From assembly GCA_029203105.1 (NCBI GenBank), contig CP119318.1, positions 1,502,501-1,566,500 on the forward strand: a DNA stretch of 64,000 nt, in the 5' to 3' direction. Positions 7,657 through 15,744 of the stretch are shown here, in pieces. The position numbers and the translations under genes are program-made. Source of the DNA: Candidatus Kaistia colombiensis (GTDB lineage Bacteria > Pseudomonadota > Alphaproteobacteria > Rhizobiales > Kaistiaceae). Each line of letters opens with the position of its first letter. Positions within the stretch are counted from its first letter, which is position 1. The notes under the pieces are model-generated. The model saw nothing but the letters and a program-made list of their open reading frames with translations. It made no database searches and was not told the origin of the DNA.

Positions 7657-8787
7657 TCAGATGATCTCGAGGTAATCACGGTCCGGCAGCGGCGGGAAGG
7701 GGGCGGCCGGAATCGTCTGGTACCAGAAGGCGACCGAGGCGATGTCGTCCTGCAGCGGCAGGTAGCGCCGGTCCTTCTTCTCCGTCCGCCAGCCGAGCGC
7801 CTGGATCGTCACCTTCAGATCGCTCTCGAAACGGATCGGGTCCGTGATGTGCCAGCGATACATGCCGAAGCGGGTCTGCGAGCGATAGGTGCCGTCAGGC
7901 CGGATCACCTGCGGCAGGCCGGCATAGGCGGTGGTGAACTCGCGATACTCGCTCGTCATGGTCGCGTCGACGACGCCGCCATCGAAGTTATAGGCGCCGC
8001 AGAAATAGTCTTCCGTGCCGGTGCCGCAGATGGTCGGGTATTCCTTGTCGCCATCCATGAAGAACTTGATCTCGCCTTCGCCCCACCAGCCGGCATTGTT
8101 GACGCCCCAGGCCATGTAGGTGCCGATATACTGGCCCTGGCCCTTGACGCCGTCGAGGATGGTGTAGTCCTCGCCGTAGGGCAGCGGATTGGTGCGGCGG
8201 AACTGGGCGTGGAAATAGGCCGCGTCGGCCGGAACCTCGGTCAGCGTGTAGTTGATCTGGTAGTAGATGATGGCGTGATCGTCGGGATCGCGGTTTTCCA
8301 GCGTGATCCGGCAATGCTTTCGGAACGGCATCTCCCAGTAGCAGTTGAAGGCGCGGCCCGGATTGACGCAGACGGCGAGCGAGGAGACCTGCGCATACTG
8401 GTTCCAGCCGGCGCAGAAAAAGTCGCCGAGCGGGCTTTCGACCGAGGGATGCTCCTGACCGTCCCAGTAGATGCGGATGATCAGGTTGCGCCAGCGCACA
8501 TTGGCGGGGGTCATCCAGATCTGCTGGATCGCGCCGGGGCCGTCAATGTCGGCGATCACCCGCGTTTCGCCCGCTTCCATGCGGATCGACGGCGACACCT
8601 TCCAGCCGAGGCCGCTGCCATCCTTGCCGAGGCCGCGGGCGCAGCTGGCGCCGGTGCCTTCGACCGCCATGCCGCCCTTGCCCTTCGCGCCGGTAAAGTT
8701 CTCCGGGCTGATCGAGCGGGTTTTGGCCTTTGAGAGCAGCGAAAGATTCCCGAGATTCATCCCAAGACCGGAAAAGCCCTCTGACAT
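7657..8787 (-). CDS. Glycoside hydrolase family 172 (DUF2961) enzyme
   Basis: A 376-residue cytoplasmic protein (no signal peptide) matching the DUF2961/GH172 family from end to end. Recognisable blocks are GPGAIQQIWMTPANVRWRNL, SPLGDFFCAGWNQY, the acidic GTGTEDYFCGAY and the late FGMYRWHITDPI. Characterised GH172 members act on alpha-D-arabinofuranosides or fructofuranosides (difructose dianhydride). The acidic residues in GTGTED and in the strand before LGDFF fit the family active site. The start is an ATG with GGAGGAAAA upstream. It heads the importer operon and is divergent from the GntR regulator, so an imported oligosaccharide is its likely substrate. The exact sugar cannot be read from sequence. 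Confidence 0.88.
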   Translation of the reverse strand: MSEGFSGLGMNLGNLSLLSKAKTRSISPENFTGAKGKGGMAVEGTGASCARGLGKDGSGLGWKVSPSIRMEAGETRVIADIDGPGAIQQIWMTPANVRWRNLIIRIYWDGQEHPSVESPLGDFFCAGWNQYAQVSSLAVCVNPGRAFNCYWEMPFRKHCRITLENRDPDDHAIIYYQINYTLTEVPADAAYFHAQFRRTNPLPYGEDYTILDGVKGQGQYIGTYMAWGVNNAGWWGEGEIKFFMDGDKEYPTICGTGTEDYFCGAYNFDGGVVDATMTSEYREFTTAYAGLPQVIRPDGTYRSQTRFGMYRWHITDPIRFESDLKVTIQALGWRTEKKDRRYLPLQDDIASVAFWYQTIPAAPFPPLPDRDYLEII

Positions 8788-9099
8788 TTTTCCTCCATGT
8801 CAGTGCGTGCAAGATCAATCCGCCGAGACCGTCAGGTCTTCGGAAGCGTCAAGCAATGGAACGTTTAGGCAGATTTTTGGCGTAAAGTGACGAAAGCGTC
8901 CTGACGTAAGACGCGAGTATCCTGCTCTCAAAGTGCCTTGTCAGCGCTTTGGCGGCATTGTGGCAGCGATGTTGTTACCTTGGCGTTTTGTTTCAGACCG
9001 GGACGATTCTGATTATTATTTTTGATTGTCTTGGTAGATCGCTGTTGTTCAGCGTGTCTTATTGATGTGAGATGCTAGGATCCCAGTTTGGAGGTGTCA
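8788..9099. promoter_or_regulatory. Divergent control region between GH172 operon and gntR-type gene
   Basis: A 312-base non-coding stretch between divergent genes, with an AT-rich part at about 9000-9070. It must hold promoters for both directions and probably the regulator's operator. One small inverted repeat is visible, CGCTG-TTGTT-CAGCG at 9040-9054. I cannot assign -35/-10 boxes with confidence and see no small ORF with a good ribosome site. Confidence 0.45.
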
Positions 9100-9861
9100 A
9101 TGGCCATTGCTATGTCGAGGCGAAAATCTCCGGGCGGCACCGAGCTTCCACAGCGCGACGATCCGTTTCCCGCCGATGCCGTGATTGATCGCTCGCGTCC
9201 GATCGGCGAGCAGGTCTACGGGCTGCTCCGGCGGGCGATCGCGCATTGGCATTTGCGGCCTGGCGATCCGATCCCGGAGGCGCTGGTGACGCGGCGTTTC
9301 GACATCTCGCGCTCGCCGCTGCGCGAGGCATTTCGCCAGCTCGCCTCGGATGGGCTGGTGGTGATCCGGCCGCAGGCGGGCACCTATGTGTCGCCGGTCG
9401 ACCGGCTGCGCTGGGAGGAGGGGCGGCTGATCCGCCGCGCGCTTGAGGTCGAGGGGATCCGTCATGCCGCCCGGCATGTCACGCAGGCGAGCCTCGATGA
9501 GCTTGATCTGCTGCTGCGCCAGCAGCGGCGCGCCGCCGAGGCGGGCGATTTCGAGGAACTGATCGAGCTCGACGACCGTTTCCACGCGACGATTTGCCAG
9601 CTAAGCGGTTTTCCGCGCCTGTGGCGGATGATCGACGGCGCCAAGGCGCAGATCGACCGGACCCGATTCATGGCGCTGCCGGAAATGGGACGGGCCGACG
9701 ATACGCTCGCCGAGCATCAGGGCATTCTGGACGCGCTGTCGGCGCGTGATCCCGATAATTCGGTGGCGCTGCTGATCCGCCATCTCGACCGTTCGGATAC
9801 GGCGATGGCGCAATTGTTCGCTGGGTTGGCGTTCTATTCCGGGCTGCGCGAGCCTTCTTAG
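9100..9861 (+). CDS. GntR family transcriptional regulator, FadR subfamily (FCD domain)
   Basis: A regulator of 253 residues when started at the ATG at 9100, which has GGAGG five bases upstream; a TTG at 9088 is in frame but overlaps that ribosome site. The N-terminal winged helix covers about residues 20-95 (GEQVYGLLRRAIAHWHLRPGDPI, then FDISRSPLREAFRQLASDGL). The FCD domain follows, with metal/ligand residues in ELDDRFHATI and the later LAEHQGILDAL and IRHLDRS. FCD regulators respond to small carboxylates or sugar acids. Its divergent position makes it the likely repressor of the GH172/ABC operon. Confidence 0.9.
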   Translation: MAIAMSRRKSPGGTELPQRDDPFPADAVIDRSRPIGEQVYGLLRRAIAHWHLRPGDPIPEALVTRRFDISRSPLREAFRQLASDGLVVIRPQAGTYVSPVDRLRWEEGRLIRRALEVEGIRHAARHVTQASLDELDLLLRQQRRAAEAGDFEELIELDDRFHATICQLSGFPRLWRMIDGAKAQIDRTRFMALPEMGRADDTLAEHQGILDALSARDPDNSVALLIRHLDRSDTAMAQLFAGLAFYSGLREPS

Positions 9862-9881
9862 CGCGATATCGTGCGCAAAAA

Positions 9882-9907
9882 GAAGGCCCGCCATACGGCG
9901 GGCCTTC
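9882..9907 (-). terminator. Rho-independent terminator for the BA14K gene
   Basis: Perfect 11-base arms GAAGGCCCGCC (9882-9892) and GGCGGGCCTTC (9897-9907) surround a four-base loop. Read on the minus strand the stem is followed by a T-rich run (TTTTT), the classic form for the gene ending at 9932. It lies between convergent genes and may also slow transcripts from the GntR gene. Confidence 0.8.
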
Positions 9908-9931
9908 CGGGTTTGGCGACCGCGGCGATGA

Positions 9932-10540
9932 TCAGTAGTAGGGCGAAACGCACGCCTGGCGCGGGCCGTTATTCGGCTGGAAGCTGTTGTCCGAGGCGCG
10001 GAACGAACGATAGCGATCCTCGCACCAGCGCAGATGATCGCGCGACAGGCTCGGTGGTGCGACCTCGCGCGGCTGGTTGGCGATCATGCCGCCGATCAGC
10101 GCGCCGACACCGAAGGCTGCCAGCGGATACCAGTAGCCGTCGCTGTGGCGGCGATAGCCGTCGCGCGGCCCGTTATAGCCGTGATGGCCATTCCAGTAGC
10201 CGGGACGGTTGTTGTTGGGACGATTCCAATTCGGGCCGCCGTGGCTGGGGCCGCCCCAACTGGGCTTGCTCGGTCCCGGGCGGTTGGGTCCGCCATGTCC
10301 CGGGCCGCCCCAGCTCGGGCTGCTCGGTCCCGGACGGCCGGGGCCACCCTGGTTCGGCCGGCCGGGCCCGTCACCCGGACGGCAGCCCTGCGGCGGACAG
10401 GGCCTGCCCTGAACCTGAATGACATTGGAGGCCGTGCTGGCACCCGGATCGACGCGCATCAGGGGCGCCGCCTGGGCTGGCCATGCCGAAGCCGCGAACA
10501 CGAGCGCCATGGCGGCGGAACTGATTCGACTCAAGACCAT
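9932..10540 (-). CDS. BA14K family cell-envelope protein with Gly/Pro-rich repeats
   Basis: A 202-residue exported protein. The ATG at 10540 has AAGGTAGG just upstream; a TTG at 10561 is also in frame. The signal peptide ends near WPAQA. The centre is low-complexity Gly/Pro/Asn/Trp sequence with two near-identical units RPGPSxPSWGGPxHGGPN. A hydrophobic segment (AAFGVGALIGGMIA) precedes the C-terminal BA14K motif WCEDRYRSFRASDNSF...RQACVSPYY. BA14K was first described as an immunoreactive Brucella protein with lectin-like properties; the role here is unproven. A terminator lies 25 bases downstream. Confidence 0.82.
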   Translation of the reverse strand: MVLSRISSAAMALVFAASAWPAQAAPLMRVDPGASTASNVIQVQGRPCPPQGCRPGDGPGRPNQGGPGRPGPSSPSWGGPGHGGPNRPGPSKPSWGGPSHGGPNWNRPNNNRPGYWNGHHGYNGPRDGYRRHSDGYWYPLAAFGVGALIGGMIANQPREVAPPSLSRDHLRWCEDRYRSFRASDNSFQPNNGPRQACVSPYY

Positions 10541-10861
10541 TTTACCTACCTTCCCGAACAACTTGGCCCGCCGCGCTGCTTCTGCAGACGCAAGGGCGGA
10601 TCACGCCAGCTGATTGAAACCAAAAATCTCGATCTTACAGATAGATGAGACATTTTGATTCTGTCCAGCTGATCATCAGCTTGGCGGATAAAATGGTCAC
10701 CGGGTATGACGAACGTCACGCACCATGACGGATTCTCATTGGTGAGGCGACGCGGCTGGACCAAGGCGACAGAACGGCGCCACTGATCGGGCCATGGCAG
10801 TCAATTCTGTAGAATTGAACTATTTCAATCTTTGCGTCATATCGAATTGGGAGGGGGGCTC
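10541..10861. promoter_or_regulatory. Divergent intergenic region with a perfect 18-base palindrome
   Basis: A 321-base gap between the BA14K gene (minus) and the GT39 gene (plus), noticeably richer in A+T than its surroundings. It contains TCAATTCT-GT-AGAATTGA at 10801-10818, a perfect inverted repeat with 8-base arms, 44 bases upstream of the GT39 start. The symmetry suggests a dimeric repressor operator. No ORF with a ribosome site is visible here. Confidence 0.5.
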
Positions 10862-12457
10862 ATGATGGATTCGACGTATCGCGCGTCAATCGACGACGGT
10901 GATTCCGGCGTTCGATCGGACATCAGCATGTGTCTGGTGGCATTTGCTGCCTGCCTGCTTTTTCGCCTTCCCGCCCTCGGCGATCTTCAGCTCTGGTACG
11001 ATGAAGTCATAACCGCCGATGCCATCAGGAATTCGTGGGGCGGCATGATCCGGGAGCGGCTCTCTCAAGGGCACTTCCCGACCTATTTTGCCGTTCTCAA
11101 GGGACTCGGCTTGTCAGGCAGCTCGGAGTTCGCCCTCCGGCTGCCTTCCGTCGTTGCGGACTGTGCGGCGGGCGGACTTGTTGCTGTGATGGCGAGGCGG
11201 ATCGGGGGGGCTGTCTGCGCTCTTGCCGCAGCGCTTCTCTATGCAACGTTCCCGATCCTGATCGTCTATGCGCAGGAAGCGCGACCCTATGCCTTGCAGC
11301 TTCTCTGCGTGACTCTGGCGATGTTTGGACAGATTGCGTTGTTGCGCAGGGCGGGCTCCGTTCGATGGAGCGCCAGCCTTGCAACGATCGGCGCGCTCGG
11401 CGCGATCTTGATTATCCCTGCCAGCGTGGTGATCGTGGCGCTCCAGCACCTTGCCTTGTTGCATTGTGGCGTCGTGCGTCGTGGAGCCCCGGAGCGGCGA
11501 CTGTGGATCCATCATATCGCAGTCACCTGGATCGCAGGCATTGTGGCGCTCGCATTTCTGGTCCCGTCAGTCCTGGCTCAGGCAGGCAAATCAGAGGGGC
11601 TGATGAAATGGCAGAAGAACACTTCGTTGCTTGGCAGGGTCAAGGGAGTCCTGAACGGAACCTATGGTTTCAGCGCGCCGGAGGACCTAGACCGCTATCT
11701 GCCACATCAGTTCAACGCGCCGTTGATGTGGAGCTTTTTCGCGCTCGTCGCGATTGGGCTGATCGCGAACCGGCACTCGCTCGTTCATCGCTATTTGGCG
11801 GTACTCGCCGTCGGAACCTTTCTCGCCTTCATCGGCATCGCGGTCTTCACGGCAGTCGTAAACCGCTATCTGATCGGAATGATGCCTGCCGCCGTGCTGC
11901 TCGCATCGACGGGGGCCGGCGTACTCTTTGCGAATCCCCGCTCGAGATGGCTCGCCGGTTCCTGGATGGCGTTGTTTAGCCTCGGCGTCGGTCTGCAGGG
12001 CATCGACACCCTGGGCTCCCCACGGAAATATGACTGGCGACCGATCATTAGTTTTCTGCATGACAACGGTGTTCGAAAGACCGCCGTCCATTCCGACTTC
12101 TTTCTCATCAGGAAGGAGTTGGGCTACTATGCAGACGTTACCGACGAGATCGAATTTGGCACGATCATCGGATCTGCAGAGCCGATCGACAAGCTTTGGA
12201 AGGCGGCAGCCAACCTGCCGATCTCATGGTTTATCCTGACTGTCCAGCGAGAGGCTCCGCCAGTGCCGATGCCGGCGGGCGTGGCGTGTACATGGTCTTT
12301 CGGCAAAATGAAGGTGGTGATGGTGGCGCGCGACCACACGGAGATGCCCGCAAGCCTAGGGAGCGCTCTTGCGGATCCGCGAATTTGCGTGTTTCCGACG
12401 TTGAGCCGTTCATATGCCAGCGCGAGATCGGATGCGGACATCACCGCGAGCAATTGA
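10862..12457 (+). CDS. Glycosyltransferase family 39 (ArnT/PMT-like) membrane protein
   Basis: A 531-residue integral membrane protein. The ATG at 10862 has a strong GGGAGGGGGG site; an in-frame TTG at 10832 is less likely. About 11-12 hydrophobic segments are visible. The acidic motif of GT39/GT-C enzymes is in the first periplasmic loop (LQLWYDEVITADA), and YAQEARPYALQLL is the second hallmark. Such enzymes transfer a sugar from a polyprenyl-phosphate donor to lipid A, protein or another envelope acceptor; the acceptor is unknown. Sampled lines are about 55-58% GC against about 68% in a sampled line of the ABC operon, and the gene ends 16 bases before a tRNA, so horizontal acquisition is possible. 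Confidence 0.85.
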   Translation: MMDSTYRASIDDGDSGVRSDISMCLVAFAACLLFRLPALGDLQLWYDEVITADAIRNSWGGMIRERLSQGHFPTYFAVLKGLGLSGSSEFALRLPSVVADCAAGGLVAVMARRIGGAVCALAAALLYATFPILIVYAQEARPYALQLLCVTLAMFGQIALLRRAGSVRWSASLATIGALGAILIIPASVVIVALQHLALLHCGVVRRGAPERRLWIHHIAVTWIAGIVALAFLVPSVLAQAGKSEGLMKWQKNTSLLGRVKGVLNGTYGFSAPEDLDRYLPHQFNAPLMWSFFALVAIGLIANRHSLVHRYLAVLAVGTFLAFIGIAVFTAVVNRYLIGMMPAAVLLASTGAGVLFANPRSRWLAGSWMALFSLGVGLQGIDTLGSPRKYDWRPIISFLHDNGVRKTAVHSDFFLIRKELGYYADVTDEIEFGTIIGSAEPIDKLWKAAANLPISWFILTVQREAPPVPMPAGVACTWSFGKMKVVMVARDHTEMPASLGSALADPRICVFPTLSRSYASARSDADITASN

Positions 12458-12473
12458 GAGAGTTGAAAAATGT

Positions 12474-12548
12474 TGGAGCGGGCGATGGGAATTGAACCCA
12501 CGACATTCAGCTTGGGAAGCTGACGTTCTACCTCTGAACTACACCCGC
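12474..12548 (-). tRNA. tRNA-Gly, anticodon CCC
   Basis: On the minus strand a complete cloverleaf can be folded: acceptor GCGGGTG pairing with CGCCCGC (one G-T), D arm from GTTCAGAGGTAGAAC, anticodon stem GTCAGC/GCTGAA with loop TTCCCAA, and T arm with GGTTCAATTCC. The CCA end is encoded (12474-12476). The anticodon CCC reads glycine codon GGG. The GT39 gene ends just beyond its 3' end. Confidence 0.97.
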
Positions 12549-12758
12549 GCACCAAAGCCTGAAAACCGCGTCGTTTCAGGCGCAAGTCGGGCCGCACGTT
12601 TCCGTCCCGGCTGGGTCTTTTTGTAGCCGCTTCTCCCTTGCCGGATCAAGGTCGCGCGCCGGCCGCGAACGGTTTTCTTTGTCCTTTCGCTGCGCAGCCG
12701 CGCGGCGGGGCGGACATAGCGGCTCGCCGGATCAACTGGTGAGAGCGACCGGAGGCGC

Positions 12759-12962
12759 TCAGTCCGGTGCGATGACGATCGCCGCGCCATACTTCATCGC
12801 GACGGTTTCGACGTGCCGCCGGATTTCGTCCTCGCTTTCCGCGTGCCGGGGCAGGCGCGCCTTGCAGCGCCGGGCCGAGATGCGGAGATCTACCGGCTCG
12901 TGCTGCTCGAGGGCGGTGAGAACTTCGCAGATGATCAATTCGGACATCAGAAGGGTCGTCAT
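12759..12962 (-). CDS. Small hypothetical protein (67 aa)
   Basis: I do not recognise this gene. The ATG at 12962 has GAGGGA eight bases upstream. The product begins with a short hydrophobic stretch (MTTLLMSELIICEVL), continues with charged sequence rich in Arg/Glu, and ends AAIVIAPD. It could be a short helical cytoplasmic protein. It lies between the tRNA-Gly gene and two other small orphan genes on the same strand. The 210 bases between it and the tRNA hold nothing I can identify. Confidence 0.45.
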   Translation of the reverse strand: MTTLLMSELIICEVLTALEQHEPVDLRISARRCKARLPRHAESEDEIRRHVETVAMKYGAAIVIAPD

Positions 12963-13226
12963 CGCTCGGTCCCTCATCTTTTGTAACTCTTTGTGTTATC
13001 TGGATTTATCTGCGGGATCCGGCATCCGCTTCGCTCGGATCCCTCTATCGGCGCGAGGCAGTGCGGGACGTGGGGTTTCGCTGCCTATCGGCAGGTTCCA
13101 CTTCTGCATGGACGGTAGCGCGACCCGTGGTGTGGGGGACGTGTCTCCATCAGGCCAGCCGGTATCCGAGCGGCCCAGCGCGCCTGCGGCGGGCAAGCCT
13201 CGCCGCCGGCTTCTCGCTGGCGGATC

Positions 13227-13817
13227 TCAACGGGATGGATTCTCCTTCGGCGGCCCCGACGCGACCGGATCCGGGGTTGTCGGTGCGTCGTCTCTGGAAC
13301 GGAGAACGTCGGCCGGGGCATCGTCCGGCCGCTTCGCGTCTTGCGGGATCGTCGGCATCGCCATCCTGGCGTCGCCCGGCTCCGGGCGGCGATGCCGCCG
13401 GCTGCCAAGCGCCGCCTCGGGATGAGGCGCGCTGCGGCGCGCCGATCGTTCGGCAGCGGTTGCACGCGCGCGCCCGGACTTGGAGGCGGTCGTTCCCGGA
13501 CGAGCTGCCGCGGCCGCCCCTCGCTTCCCGGTTTTGCTGCCGCCGGCAACCGATGCTCCGGCCGATCCGGGGGGCGACTTTCTCGCATCCGCCCTGCGGG
13601 ATCTCAACTCAACGTCGGAGGCGCCCTTGCCCACCTTGTCCGAAAGGCCGGCGCCCGCCGCGTCGAGTTGGTCGGCGATCCAGCGGACATGGTCGACCAC
13701 CGGAGCGCGTCGGCTCGCGTCCTTGGCTTCGGACAGCTCCAGAAGGTCGGACCGAAGCAGGCCCATCAGCGCGGAAATCTTCTGCAGCTTGTCATTCAGT
13801 TCCATCGACGCGGCCAT
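13227..13817 (-). CDS. Hypothetical protein with helical N-terminus and basic Ala/Arg-rich tail (196 aa)
   Basis: The start at 13817 is supported by AAGGAGG eight bases upstream. Residues 1-70 form a regular helical region (MELNDKLQKISALMGLLRSDLLELSEAKDASRR...VRWIADQLDAAGAGL). From about residue 75 the sequence is low-complexity and strongly basic (Arg/Ala/Ser/Pro), suggesting a disordered nucleic-acid-binding or envelope-binding tail. I do not recognise a family. The upstream neighbour at 13928-14107 has the same orientation and may share its transcript. The frame could continue about 100 codons upstream of the chosen start, but that part looks non-coding. Confidence 0.5.
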   Translation of the reverse strand: MAASMELNDKLQKISALMGLLRSDLLELSEAKDASRRAPVVDHVRWIADQLDAAGAGLSDKVGKGASDVELRSRRADARKSPPGSAGASVAGGSKTGKRGAAAAARPGTTASKSGRARATAAERSARRSAPHPEAALGSRRHRRPEPGDARMAMPTIPQDAKRPDDAPADVLRSRDDAPTTPDPVASGPPKENPSR

Positions 13818-13927
13818 CTTCCGAGCCTCCTTGCCATGACCCGAAACCAACGCGGCCGCGCGGGGCTCGTTCCCTTGCGGTGTTCGCGCTTGTTTCGTCG
13901 TCGGGCCGGATCTGGCCCGAGCCGTCT

Positions 13928-14107
13928 TCAGTCTGGCAGTCGGCCGCGGACGAAGCCGAAGGAGATGCGGGCGGTACGGGCGTCGATCGTCATCAGCAGC
14001 GTCTCGATGACGGCGCGCGCGTCGTCCTGATGCGCCGCCATCAAATTGTCGATGCGCTGGTCCAGCGCACTCTGCGCCGGGTCGATCGGGTGGGCGGCTT
14101 GGGCCAT
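13928..14107 (-). CDS. Small hypothetical protein (59 aa)
   Basis: A short frame starting MAQAAHPIDPAQSALDQRID and continuing NLMAAHQDDARAVIETLLMTIDARTARISF, which looks like two amphipathic helices. GGAG lies about ten bases upstream of the ATG (seven from an in-frame GTG at 14110). No family is recognised. It precedes the 196-residue hypothetical gene by 110 bases on the same strand. It resembles short Rhizobiales proteins of unknown function, but the assignment as a gene rests only on helix-like composition and the ribosome site. Confidence 0.4.
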   Translation of the reverse strand: MAQAAHPIDPAQSALDQRIDNLMAAHQDDARAVIETLLMTIDARTARISFGFVRGRLPD

Positions 14108-14211
14108 CACGCTGAAACTCCATAGGGCTATGTTCCTATTTTGTTCTATGCGGAATGAGAGTCAATGCAGGGGCGTGCCTCTATCCACTTGCATGGTGGA
14201 GATGGCGATCG

Positions 14212-14246
14212 GGAACCAGGAACCAGGAACCAGGAACCAGGAACCA
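14212..14246. repeat. Tandem heptanucleotide repeat, GGAACCA x5
   Basis: Five perfect head-to-tail copies of GGAACCA. The repeat is in the 241-base gap between the small gene ending upstream (start 14107) and the outer-membrane protein gene (stop 14349), outside any supported ORF. Perfect short repeats of this length can change copy number by replication slippage. Confidence 0.9.
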
Positions 14247-14292
14247 GTGTCGGCGCTTCGCGCATCCGCCGCCCTGGTCCCGGGCACAAAGA

Positions 14293-14325
14293 AAAGCCCC
14301 CGCCGAGCATCTCGGCGGGGGCTTT
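14293..14325 (-). terminator. Rho-independent terminator of the outer-membrane protein gene
   Basis: Perfect 15-base arms AAAGCCCCCGCCGAG (14293-14307) and CTCGGCGGGGGCTTT (14311-14325) with a three-base loop. On the minus strand the stem runs into TTTTCTTT. It is 24 bases beyond the stop of the outer-membrane barrel gene, as expected for a highly expressed porin-like gene. Confidence 0.9.
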
Positions 14326-14348
14326 CGGAATGCGGGATCCGGTGCGGA

Positions 14349-15038
14349 TCAGAAGCGGTAGTTCACGCCGACCGTCGCGGTCTGCGACTTCAGGCCGACG
14401 TCGTAGGCGCCGTCGCTGTCCGGGAAGTGATAGGTCTTGGAGCCGAAGTCGGAATAGAGATACTCGGCCTTGACGGTCCAGTTCTGCGTGAAGGCGTATT
14501 CGACGCCGGCGCCGGCCGTCCAGCCGAAATGGGTCTGGCTGTCCGAGCCCCAGTCGCTGTCGTTGATCTCGTTGTTGGCCCAGGCAAAACCGCCCGTCAC
14601 ATAGGGCAGGAACTTGTCGATCGCATAGCCGGCGCGGACGCGGCCGGTGCCGAAGTAGCGGATCTTCGATTCGGTCGAGTAGTCGAAGACGTCGGAATGG
14701 AACGTGTCCTTGGCGTCCGAATAGTAGAGGTCGACCAGGGCGCCGATGACGACATTGCTCGGGAACTGGTAGTCGCCGCCGATCTGTAGGCCGGCGATGA
14801 AGCCGTCCGGCTTGATGTCGCCGGGGTTGTCGGTGATCGGGCCGAAGTCGCCATCCTTCTGGTCGGTCTTGCCCCAAGCGTAGCCGACGCTGCCGCCGAC
14901 ATAGAAGCCGGTCCAGCTGCCGACCGGCGCGGCCGCCGGAACGACGGGCGCCGGCTCATAGGTCAGGTCGGCGGCCTGAGCGGCGGCGACGCCCGAGGCG
15001 AGGATCGTGGCGGCGGAAAGGATGCGGAGGAGCTTCAT
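14349..15038 (-). CDS. Omp25-like outer-membrane beta-barrel protein
   Basis: A 229-residue outer-membrane protein of the Rhizobiales Omp25/Omp31-like group. The ATG at 15038 gives a clean signal peptide (MKLLRILSAATILASGVAAAQA-ADL). A short Pro/Ala linker leads to WTGFYVGGSVGYAWG, the typical first strand. Alternating aromatic strands run to the end, and the final residues ATVGVNYRF end in phenylalanine, the BAM recognition signal. It probably has eight strands and a structural or immune-exposed surface role. An in-frame GTG at 15050 is less likely. A strong terminator follows. Confidence 0.92.
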   Translation of the reverse strand: MKLLRILSAATILASGVAAAQAADLTYEPAPVVPAAAPVGSWTGFYVGGSVGYAWGKTDQKDGDFGPITDNPGDIKPDGFIAGLQIGGDYQFPSNVVIGALVDLYYSDAKDTFHSDVFDYSTESKIRYFGTGRVRAGYAIDKFLPYVTGGFAWANNEINDSDWGSDSQTHFGWTAGAGVEYAFTQNWTVKAEYLYSDFGSKTYHFPDSDGAYDVGLKSQTATVGVNYRF

Positions 15039-15181
15039 GTCAGTTCTCACGTGCGAGAAAGCGATCTACTAAGCCCATCATACATATTACCTAGCGGGAT
15101 TCTGTTGCCGTTATGCTGCACTCGTCCGCGTTCGAGCGGCGGCAGGGGCGTCCACCAGCCGGTTCGGCGCGAAGCGCCACC

Positions 15182-15679
15182 CTATCCGCCCGGCTTCAGC
15201 ATCCGCGTCATCAGGCCGTCGCGCAGCCAGAACTGGTGCCAGAGCGCCGCCGCCACATGCAGGACGATCAGCGCGATGAAGACGGGCTTGCCGAGTTCGT
15301 GCAGGCCGCCGAGCGACGGGATGAACCAGTAGGCGAGAATGCCGGTCACCGGCATGGCGACGAGCAGGAAATAGAAGGCGATGTGGGTCAGCCGCGCCAG
15401 CAGGGCGAAGATGGCCGGGCCGTCGGGCAGCGGCGGTGCGCCATTGGTCAGCCGGAGGACGATGCGCAGGGCGACGGCGGCCAGGATGGCGAAGCCGACC
15501 CAGATATGCAGCGTGGCCTGCGTCGCATCGCTCGGGTCGACCGGCAGGCCGCGCCGGATCGCGCGCAGGCTGTGCGACATGGCATCGCCGAAGACGAGCT
15601 GGAAGAAGACCAGGGCCACGATCACCCAATGCAGGGCGATCTGGCTGGCCGAATAGCCTCGAGAAACCGGGTGTTGCAT
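15182..15679 (-). CDS. Cytochrome b561 family protein
   Basis: A 165-residue inner-membrane di-haem b protein with four hydrophobic helices. Candidate haem-ligand histidines sit in the helices: IALHWVIV near residue 17, THIAFYF in the third helix, and LHVAAALWHQF in the fourth. This matches the YodB/CybB family, which passes electrons between quinol and redox partners, including superoxide in the Escherichia coli protein. It stands alone between the barrel gene and transaldolase gene. GAGG lies about eight bases upstream of the ATG. Confidence 0.9.
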   Translation of the reverse strand: MQHPVSRGYSASQIALHWVIVALVFFQLVFGDAMSHSLRAIRRGLPVDPSDATQATLHIWVGFAILAAVALRIVLRLTNGAPPLPDGPAIFALLARLTHIAFYFLLVAMPVTGILAYWFIPSLGGLHELGKPVFIALIVLHVAAALWHQFWLRDGLMTRMLKPGG

Positions 15680-15744
15680 AAAATGCCTCGCGGGTCGCGC
15701 CTCAGACTAGAATCATTCTAATCAAAGGCGCGGGCGCGGCAAGC

